DNA of 13,050 bases. Origin: an uncultured Allobaculum sp. (GTDB lineage: Bacteria; Bacillota_I; Bacilli_A; Erysipelotrichales; Erysipelotrichaceae). Below the pieces are notes generated by a model. The model had not been told where the DNA came from, did no database searches, and saw nothing but the letters and a program-made list of their open reading frames with translations. Positions within the stretch are counted from its first letter, which is position 1. Every line of letters begins with the position of its first letter. The position numbers were made by a program, and so were the translations under genes. The DNA lies in NCBI GenBank assembly GCA_948467695.1, contig CAOKFJ010000020.1:1-13050 (forward strand). Reading direction: 5' to 3'. Of the stretch, positions 7,741 to 13,050 are shown piece after piece.

Positions 7741-7772
7741 ACAATCCCGCAGGAGAATTCCTGCGGGATTGT
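7741..7772 (-). terminator. Long hairpin after the first ATP-grasp gene, terminator with poor U tract on the coding strand
   Basis: A perfect 14-bp stem, ACAATCCCGCAGGA (7741-7754) with TCCTGCGGGATTGT (7759-7772), closes a 4-base loop 8 bases after the stop of the 7781-8983 gene. The position suits a terminator. However, the minus-strand continuation is GATGATATC, with no U run, while the plus-strand side continues TGTTTTC. It may stabilise the upstream message or terminate only partly, letting transcription continue into the GT2 genes. Confidence 0.55.
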
Positions 7773-7780
7773 TGTTTTCA

Positions 7781-8983
7781 TTACTGTTCTGCCGGATTGA
7801 CAATGATCTCGACGTTTTTGAGAACCTCTTCGATTTTGTCCTGGCAGGCTTTCAGGGTTTCCCCCTGCACAACAACCTGACCGACTTTGTTCTTGCTGTT
7901 CTTGTAGACATGAATCGGTTCGCCCGGCTCAACGTCAAAAGTCAGTTCATAGATCATCGGATCTTCGGGATCGTTTTTGTTGACGATTTCCTTGAGCGTT
8001 CCTTCTGTGAAATTCATGAAGAAGTGGGACGCATTCGGTGTCGGCACTTTCGCTCTGGAGGCAAACAGTTCATCAACAGGATCGCCGACGGCAACTTTGG
8101 CGATCATCTTATAATAGTCGATTCCATAGTAAATGGATACCATTTCCACGCAGCAGGTCGCTCCGGCGCGTCCGGTCAGTTCGATCAGATACGGTTTTCC
8201 GTCTTTTTCAATCAGGTCGATGTTTACGGCGCAGTTATCGAGTTCAATCGCGCGGATGGCTTTTTCGCATTCGCGGATAACATCTTCATTGAACGCTTCG
8301 CCAAGTTCAATCGGCGCGAAGTGACCGATCGGCATCGCGGTATGGTCAAAATAGGTGTAGTCGCCATGAGGCAGCGTGAAAATGATTTTTCCATTCTGCA
8401 CGAACGCCTGGGCGCCGAAGTCTTCGCCTTCGATAAATTCTTCGATCATGCAGTAGTCTTTACCGGTTTCCTGCATTACCTGATCATAGAATTCGTACGC
8501 CTGCGCTTCATCGAGCACTTTGTAGATGCCGCGGCTTCCCGCAAGATCCACCGCCTTGATAATCATTGGGAACGCCAGTTCTTTGAGCGCCTGTGTCAGA
8601 TCATCTCTGGACTGCAGATTGCGGAAACGGGCAGTGCGCACGCCTTTTTCTTCGAATGCGCGTTTCATCAGCAGTTTGTCCGAAGAAAGCATGGATGAGC
8701 GCTCAGACAGCCCTTTAAGGTTGAGATTGCTGTTGACATGTCCCAGCGCTTCCAGCGGAAGATCGAAGCAGCAGGTCGCGACGCCATCGATCTCTTCGCG
8801 CTTAGCCGCTTCCAGAACGGCTTCCTTGTCGCAGATATCGATATCCAGCACTTTATCCGCCAGCGCAAGTCCGGGATAGTTGCCGGGAATGCTTACGGCG
8901 ATTGTATAGTAGCCAAGTTCTTTGGCGGCACGGATCAGACGCGCCTGAGGCTGTGAAGCGCCAAGAACCATCAGTTTTTTCAT
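7781..8983 (-). CDS. ATP-grasp carboxylate-amine ligase (first copy in the locus)
   Basis: This 400-residue ATP-grasp enzyme has a preATP-grasp start KKLMVLGASQPQARLI (residues 2-17), the lysine strand and glycine loop IIKAVDLAGSRGIYKV (141-156) and the hinge CMIEEF (178-183). The acidic metal-binding part is NIDLIEKDGKPYLIELTGRAG (254-274, here split as NIDLIEK and LIELTGRAG). A C-terminal domain of about 125 residues is longer than in the 779-1894 product. The lysine, glycine loop and hinge sit at the same residue numbers in both proteins, showing homology, but most other positions differ. Enzymes of this class couple ATP to joining a carboxylate and an amine; the substrate is unknown. The asparagine of the common E-x-N-P-R motif is threonine. 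Start: ATG at 8983 with AAGGG about 9 bases upstream; an in-frame extension to 9157 overlaps the upstream gene and looks non-native. It follows the GT-C-like gene by 22 bases. Confidence 0.88.
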   Translation of the reverse strand: MKKLMVLGASQPQARLIRAAKELGYYTIAVSIPGNYPGLALADKVLDIDICDKEAVLEAAKREEIDGVATCCFDLPLEALGHVNSNLNLKGLSERSSMLSSDKLLMKRAFEEKGVRTARFRNLQSRDDLTQALKELAFPMIIKAVDLAGSRGIYKVLDEAQAYEFYDQVMQETGKDYCMIEEFIEGEDFGAQAFVQNGKIIFTLPHGDYTYFDHTAMPIGHFAPIELGEAFNEDVIRECEKAIRAIELDNCAVNIDLIEKDGKPYLIELTGRAGATCCVEMVSIYYGIDYYKMIAKVAVGDPVDELFASRAKVPTPNASHFFMNFTEGTLKEIVNKNDPEDPMIYELTFDVEPGEPIHVYKNSKNKVGQVVVQGETLKACQDKIEEVLKNVEIIVNPAEQ

Positions 8984-9005
8984 AGTAATACCCTTTTGTA
9001 TCCTT

Positions 9006-10736
9006 TCATTCGGCACGAAGCGTCCAGATCTTGAATCCGTCAACTTCGTCCATGAACTCGGCACGTACAGGTACCGAGAGTTTGTTTCCCATATACTCGA
9101 CAATCGAATCGACTGTTCCGTTGTCCACCAGATATACGCCCTCATCAAGCAGATCATCCATGGTGCCCGTCACACCAAGTTTCTCCGTCTTTTCGATACG
9201 AGCCGGATTGAGATAATCGACACCGCATACATAGACAAGTTTCTCAAAAGCATCTTCTGGCAGAGACTGCATAAGGGGAAAGCTCAAATAATAATTCTGA
9301 ATTCCTGTATTGAAATCGAGGTAGAACACGCCGTCATGCTCGTCCATATACGCGTTGAACGCCTCATAGTCCGCCGGCCGGAATGCGCAGCGGTATTTTT
9401 TCAGATCGTTTGCCCAGGAATAATTTAAAATGTCATACTTGCTCTCTTCATGTCCAGGAATCAAAAAGAAAGCCCGAAGCAGAGAGAGAAGTACACATAG
9501 TGTAATTATACCTTTATTTTTAAGGTTTTCGGCATTTCTTTGTGTCGTCTGCAATTCCGTGATCACGCATGCCACCGCAAAGAAAACCGTAAACTCGACG
9601 CGGTACACCAGTCTTCCCTGATAGGCGTTGTAAAACATCAGCAATATACCGACCATTCCAAGCGCAACGCCTTTCCACCAGAGCTTCGGACTAGTGTAGA
9701 GCAGCAGAACAAATACCAGCACACAGCACCAGAAACCCAGATACCACCAGTAACGCTGGTGAAGCAGATTGCGTATCGCCTGTCTGCCGCTTTTATGCGC
9801 GCGGTGTTCACGCAGCACATCGCGCAGATCTTCCATCTGCTTCAAATCAAATCCATCAGGATCGGAAAAAAGCCAGTTGAAGACCATGGAATATTCATTT
9901 TCATCTATACCGATCGCCTGGAGTTCATCTTTGAGTTCTTCGTATTCAGGATGAGGATAATCGACAATCTCGGCGCGTACATCGCTGTATGTTTTGAACG
10001 TGTCGTATCCATCGCCCAGATCGACTGTTTTGCGAACGACTAGAACCGAGCCGATCGATGCCGCGCCAAGAATGATGCAGATCCCGCAGCGAATAAGCGC
10101 TTTTTTGTCCTTGCGCGCTTCGATGACACGAAACACCACTATAAGGGCATACAAAGGAGCGACCACCGCAAAGACCGCAAAGCGAATCAGGGACCCCGCG
10201 ACAAGAAGGACGGTGCCCAGCACAAGCTGTCCTTTCGAACCGCCTCTTATGAAGTAGCAGTAAAACAAAGAGAAGCCTGCGCACATGCAGAAGCATGCGG
10301 TTTTCGTGAACTGCATCAGCTGATAGCCATCAAGCGACAGAAGCAGAACAAGCGCAAAGGTCGAAACAACTGCCAGAGTGTTTTGAGAAACCATCGCGTT
10401 TCGCATGAGCACGGTACTGCTTATGATCATCAGAGAAATCTGAAACCAGACATACCAGTTGAATCCCGGAACAGCTGCATACAGCCACGCAAACATCTGA
10501 CCGAGCAGCGGCGACATGAACATGATGTAAGGCGAAGGTGTTCCGCCGTACTGTCCGCTGACAATCAGTTCCATCATGAAATCGTCGGACACTTCATACT
10601 TCATCACCCCGGTCGCCGCCGGAAGGACGAAGAGGATGACGGAAAGAGCGAGAGAAAAAAGAACCGGATGCGCTTCGATCGCTATACGAATGTTTCGCAT
10701 CGCAGGATATTGTTTTTGAGCAGTTGAATGACCCAT
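9006..10736 (-). CDS. Large GT-C-like membrane protein
   Basis: This 576-residue membrane protein has about eleven helices and a C-terminal soluble domain of about 140 residues. It is a shorter relative of the 3347-5566 product. Shared features are EVSDD after the first helix (residues 48-52, the GT-C-type acidic pair), PGFNWYVWFQ (90-99), QFTKTAC (142-148) and IVDYPHPEY (257-265), in the same order; it lacks the long acidic insert. By analogy it would transfer a sugar from a polyprenyl-phosphate donor outside the membrane; this is inferred, since I recognise no named family. The start is uncertain. The ATG at 10736 follows AAAGAGA at about 12 bases, while the ATG at 10781 gives 15 more residues with only a weak AAGAAGAA upstream. 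The ATG at 10700 aligns best with the relative's N-terminus but has no ribosome site. It is followed by the ATP-grasp gene in the same transcription unit. Confidence 0.8.
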   Translation of the reverse strand: MGHSTAQKQYPAMRNIRIAIEAHPVLFSLALSVILFVLPAATGVMKYEVSDDFMMELIVSGQYGGTPSPYIMFMSPLLGQMFAWLYAAVPGFNWYVWFQISLMIISSTVLMRNAMVSQNTLAVVSTFALVLLLSLDGYQLMQFTKTACFCMCAGFSLFYCYFIRGGSKGQLVLGTVLLVAGSLIRFAVFAVVAPLYALIVVFRVIEARKDKKALIRCGICIILGAASIGSVLVVRKTVDLGDGYDTFKTYSDVRAEIVDYPHPEYEELKDELQAIGIDENEYSMVFNWLFSDPDGFDLKQMEDLRDVLREHRAHKSGRQAIRNLLHQRYWWYLGFWCCVLVFVLLLYTSPKLWWKGVALGMVGILLMFYNAYQGRLVYRVEFTVFFAVACVITELQTTQRNAENLKNKGIITLCVLLSLLRAFFLIPGHEESKYDILNYSWANDLKKYRCAFRPADYEAFNAYMDEHDGVFYLDFNTGIQNYYLSFPLMQSLPEDAFEKLVYVCGVDYLNPARIEKTEKLGVTGTMDDLLDEGVYLVDNGTVDSIVEYMGNKLSVPVRAEFMDEVDGFKIWTLRAE

Positions 10737-11030
10737 GCTATCACAATCTCTTTCCAGGGATGCCGCGCATATGCCGCGCATTTCTTCTTAATCGAAAAAA
10801 CATGGACAATATGCTTTATATTTCCGGTATTCCATCCTAAATATTACCATACCGCGCTCATCTATCCACCTGCTCCTCTTCACGTCTGTTCACGATCAAA
10901 ATCCAATGCGTATATGAATACAGTCCTGATCCGTCTTTTTATTATCTGTTTTTCATTCCTGTTCTCGCTGTTTCCCTTGCTGGAAGTACGAGTCATGCGC
11001 TTCAACCTTCCCCTGTCGTCTTCTTATAAC
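10737..11030 (-). other. Leader region before the GT-C-like/ATP-grasp unit
   Basis: About 300 bases lie between the acyltransferase terminator and the chosen start at 10736. This should hold the promoter of the downstream unit, but I see no strong -35/-10 pair. GATAAT (10946-10941) and TATAAA (10820-10815) are -10-like boxes without a good -35. A tandem 11-base repeat, ATGCCGCGCAT twice, spans 10760-10781. A 38-codon open frame (10880-10996) has an AGGGGAAGG sequence upstream of its ATG, and its TGA overlaps a GTG that opens another 31-codon frame ending at 10788. Neither peptide looks like a known family; both may be chance. Confidence 0.35.
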
Positions 11031-11088
11031 GAAAAAGAATGAGATTTTCCCAATGCTGACGCCTGCCGCAAAGGAAAAAACTCATTCT
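11031..11088 (-). terminator. Rho-independent terminator after the acyltransferase gene
   Basis: AGAATGAG (11036-11043) pairs with CTCATTCT (11081-11088). The stem extends inward by a further TTTTCC/GGAAAA pairing across a small asymmetric bulge, with a loop of roughly 20 bases that is itself GC-rich. The minus-strand transcript ends CATTCTTTTTC, a run of five U. It lies about 55 bases after the stop codon and separates the acyltransferase from the unit downstream. Confidence 0.75.
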
Positions 11089-11142
11089 GATTGGTGTGAT
11101 TCATATTTTCAGCAGAGTATTCCCGCTGATTCAGATCGTATT

Positions 11143-12204
11143 TTACTGTATATGTTTTTTAAACCAGGAATCCAGTGGCTTTTCATAAATATAATGGATC
11201 ACCGCACCGGCGATAAAGCAGAACAGCGCAAAGACGATCATCAGTTTCAGCGAGACATAGGTCGAAATCCAGTCCGGTCTTGCTGCGGCGATAATGCTTA
11301 AAGCAATCAGGCACGGCTGATGAATCGCATACGCGCAGTAGGATATTTCGCTGATCGAACGGATAAAACCGAAATCAGTCAATTTTCTGATCGGTTTCCA
11401 GAAATTGAAGATAAACAGCAGAGCCGGAAAATACAGGAAAGTGAGCGTGTAGTTCGCTCCTGTACTCATAAATGCCGGTGCCATCGCAAAAAGAAGGGTC
11501 AGAATAACCAGAAGAACTCCCGCCGCGCATAACTGACCGGCTTTGGGCTGGAGCGCTTTAAACCAGCGCGCCAAAAGCAGTCCGGTAAAGAAAGCATAGT
11601 ACCCTCTTGCGGCATCAAAATTCAGAAACGGAAGATCGATCTGCCAGCTGTGAATGCCAAGACCGAGCAGAATCATGCCGACATACAGACATGTATCCGA
11701 AACGTTCAGACGGCCGGAAACTTTTGTCAGCAGATAGAAAATGGCATAGCACAGGATCAGCACACTCACATACCACAGCGGATTGTTCAGACCCGGATTT
11801 TTGAAAATCCAGCCATCCTGCAGACCCGCGCAGCTGATCAGCGTTGACCAGAAGGAGAAGCCTTTCTCTCCCCACAATGCACCTGTCTGCTTCAGATAGA
11901 GAAACGCCATCAGCTGATAGAGAATCACACCGAAAACAAGCATCGGGACCAGTCGTGTATAGCGACGGACAAAGAACTGACGAAACGACATTCCATCGCG
12001 GATCTTTTCAATATATCTGAGCATAAAGAAACCCGAGATCAGAAAGAACAGTTCGACAAAATATCCAAAGAAGAAATTTCCGCCATAAAAATTGATCGCA
12101 TGATCAAACTTCACCTGCAGAACCTGCTGGTAATGGTGAAAAATGATAACAAGAGTGGCAATGATTTTGAGAAAATCAAAAGAACCGTTTCTCTGTTTAG
12201 CCAT
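11143..12204 (-). CDS. Acyltransferase 3 family membrane protein (glycan O-acylation)
   Basis: This 353-residue multi-pass protein has about ten helices and the acyltransferase-3 pattern. FDFLKIIATLVIIFHHY (residues 9-25) carries the conserved histidine in helix one, VELFFLISGFF (50-60) follows, then FFVRRYTRLVPMLV (77-90), the usual R-x-x-R-x-x-P loop. Members such as OatA and O-antigen acetylases use acyl-CoA from the cytoplasm to acylate sugars outside. No extracellular SGNH domain is attached, so it may act alone or with a separate transferase; acetyl is the likeliest group. I chose the ATG at 12204 because AAGGGGGAT lies about 10 bases upstream. The ATG at 12213 is too close to it, and the in-frame ATG at 12270 adds an unlikely Cys-containing leader. 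It has its own promoter region and terminator, so it is probably a single-gene unit. Confidence 0.88.
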   Translation of the reverse strand: MAKQRNGSFDFLKIIATLVIIFHHYQQVLQVKFDHAINFYGGNFFFGYFVELFFLISGFFMLRYIEKIRDGMSFRQFFVRRYTRLVPMLVFGVILYQLMAFLYLKQTGALWGEKGFSFWSTLISCAGLQDGWIFKNPGLNNPLWYVSVLILCYAIFYLLTKVSGRLNVSDTCLYVGMILLGLGIHSWQIDLPFLNFDAARGYYAFFTGLLLARWFKALQPKAGQLCAAGVLLVILTLLFAMAPAFMSTGANYTLTFLYFPALLFIFNFWKPIRKLTDFGFIRSISEISYCAYAIHQPCLIALSIIAAARPDWISTYVSLKLMIVFALFCFIAGAVIHYIYEKPLDSWFKKHIQ

Positions 12205-12292
12205 AGGATTCATATCCCCCTTCGCATACATACAGCCATCGAAGCATGCTTGCAGCTCATTATTCTGCACAGCACCCTCATGCCATACCCAT

Positions 12293-12310
12293 ATAGTCTG
12301 TTTTGACTAT
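12293..12310. repeat. Inverted repeat in the acyltransferase leader
   Basis: ATAGTC (12293-12298) and GACTAT (12305-12310) flank TGTTTT. It sits about 20 bases downstream of the promoter candidate and about 90 bases before the start codon. It could be an operator or a small leader hairpin; a 6-bp match alone is weak evidence. Confidence 0.25.
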
Positions 12311-12330
12311 GAGAATATTTCAACACTATA

Positions 12331-12359
12331 AAGTTATGGGTCATGATTTTGATTGTCAA
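12331..12359 (-). promoter_or_regulatory. Promoter candidate for the acyltransferase gene
   Basis: A perfect -35 TTGACA (12359-12354) is followed after 17 bases by TAACTT (12336-12331), a 3-of-6 match. TATAGT follows directly (12330-12325) and is a better -10 box but stands 23 bases from TTGACA. The region lies between the terminator at 12418-12450 and the acyltransferase start, where a promoter is needed. The leader would be about 120 bases. Confidence 0.45.
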
Positions 12360-12417
12360 CCAGCTAAAAAATGTCCGTTCCCGAGCTGATGGTCTTGTGC
12401 ATATCGGCATATCGAAG

Positions 12418-12450
12418 AAAAGCCGCAGAGTGTTTCACTCTGCGGCTTTT
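12418..12450 (-). terminator. Strong hairpin terminator, likely bidirectional
   Basis: A perfect 15-bp stem, AAAAGCCGCAGAGTG (12418-12432) with its complement (12436-12450), closes a 3-base loop. Both strands end the stem in CGGCTTTT. It lies 48 bases after the stop of the right-edge gene and ends that transcription unit. Confidence 0.92.
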
Positions 12451-12498
12451 CGCAACTGTTCCTTGTTATTCATATGTCTGACATAGAATATCGATCGG

Positions 12499-13050
12499 CT
12501 ATTGGCTTACCAGATAGGAGGATCCATATTCATGACGACCGACGGTTTCGATCTGACTGCCCAGATCATACTGGCTGACAATTTCCTGAATAAACGTATC
12601 CGGCTTCATCAGAATTGGCAGGTTGATATAAATTTTACTGTTTTTGGAGACAGGAAGTTCTTTGAGAAGATCGAGATTTTCTGCCTGAACAAATGTTACA
12701 GTCCTGAAATTCATCATCTCCATATACTCGCTGGCAACCTGCCACGGCTCCTCGTAGATATATACCGCATCCAGATCCGAATTGGATTTAGCGGTATTGA
12801 GAATCGGCTGTGTGTCGCGGTAAAGATAGAACCAGCTGCTTTGCGCAAGCGAAGAAACTGTGATAACCACTGCGAGTACGGCTGCCGCTGCCAGCCCCTT
12901 CTTCCTCCATACCTTAACCATGCTTTCAAAAAGCGGAATAAAGAGCAGAAGCATGATGAATGGATAGATCGGGAAAATATATCGATCCGTCTGATACGGC
13001 GCAACTTTGGTCACCAGCGCGAAATAAACACCGGACGCAAATGCCATGAT
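12499..13050 (-). CDS. C-terminal part of a multi-pass membrane protein, possibly GT-C/PMT-like, runs off the right edge
   Basis: The last 183 codons are in view; the frame is open to the window edge, so the Met at 13047 is very likely internal. The visible part has a helix with an aromatic, proline-containing lead (YQTDRYIFPIYPFIMLLL, residues 19-36 from that Met) and a second helix (GLAAAAVLAVVITVSS, 51-66). A soluble domain of about 110 residues ends SSYLVSQ. The DRYIFPIYP stretch resembles the late loop of Dol-P-Man/PMT-like sugar transferases that finish in a small extracellular domain. The soluble domain does not visibly align with the C-terminal domains of the two GT-C-like proteins further left, so it is a different family. 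Function is inferred from general shape and location in a glycan locus. Confidence 0.65.
   Translation of the reverse strand: MMAFASGVYFALVTKVAPYQTDRYIFPIYPFIMLLLFIPLFESMVKVWRKKGLAAAAVLAVVITVSSLAQSSWFYLYRDTQPILNTAKSNSDLDAVYIYEEPWQVASEYMEMMNFRTVTFVQAENLDLLKELPVSKNSKIYINLPILMKPDTFIQEIVSQYDLGSQIETVGRHEYGSSYLVSQ

Noticed and set aside
7769..8698. Plus-strand open frame of 309 codons
   Set aside because: It is antisense to the first ATP-grasp gene, whose motifs are clear; the plus-strand product looks like a codon-bias shadow.
8984..9157. 58-residue N-terminal extension of the first ATP-grasp protein
   Set aside because: It overlaps the C-terminus of the GT-C-like gene in another frame, looks unlike protein of this family, and the ATG at 8983 has a ribosome site and starts the first beta strand.
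1..13050. tRNA or rRNA genes, CRISPR arrays, insertion sequences, phage or defence genes
   Set aside because: Looked for and not seen: no spaced direct repeats, no transposase-like frames, no cloverleaf-like stretches; the few repeats present are hairpins at gene ends.

Overview
All supported genes lie on the minus strand, so transcription runs from high to low coordinates. The window is part of a cell-surface glycan locus, and its left edge enters a gene for a secreted BspA-like repeat protein. The likely host is a Gram-positive Bacillota bacterium with roughly balanced GC; an Erysipelotrichia or Clostridia relative is plausible but this is a guess. The basis is purine-rich Shine-Dalgarno sequences, strong hairpin terminators, a DUF285-type surface protein, and polyprenyl-phosphate-type glycan genes without Gram-negative export machinery.

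Layout in the order of transcription, from the right edge. (1) The C-terminal part of a multi-pass membrane protein, probably GT-C/PMT-like (12499 to past the edge), closed by a perfect 15-bp hairpin terminator (12418-12450). (2) A single-gene unit for an acyltransferase-3 membrane protein (11143-12204), with a TTGACA promoter candidate upstream and its own terminator (11031-11088). (3) A leader region of about 400 bp, then a large GT-C-like membrane protein (9006-10736) and an ATP-grasp ligase (7781-8983), followed by a long hairpin. (4) Two overlapping family-2 glycosyltransferases: a GtrB/DPM1-like polyprenyl-phosphate glycosyltransferase (6699-7637) and a soluble rhamnosyltransferase-like enzyme (5786-6712). 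(5) A 219-bp gap, then a second, larger GT-C-like protein (3347-5566) and a Wzx-like flippase (2019-3344), with a hairpin behind them. (6) A second ATP-grasp ligase (779-1894) and a strong terminator (698-744). (7) A possible 51-residue ORF (528-683) and the start of the BspA-like protein (1-506).

Inferred joint role: the GtrB-like enzyme loads a sugar onto a polyprenyl phosphate and the soluble GT2 extends a lipid-linked glycan. The flippase moves lipid-linked material outward, and the GT-C-like proteins transfer sugars outside the membrane. The acyltransferase decorates the product. The two ATP-grasp enzymes are the unusual part: they may attach an amino acid or another amine to a carboxylate, either on the glycan or on a precursor. 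The pairing of a GT-C-like protein with an ATP-grasp enzyme occurs twice with diverged sequences, which suggests an old module duplication. It is the best candidate here for an undescribed system. No initiating phosphoglycosyltransferase, clear Wzy polymerase or nucleotide-sugar synthesis gene is visible, so the locus must extend past the window or rely on genes elsewhere.
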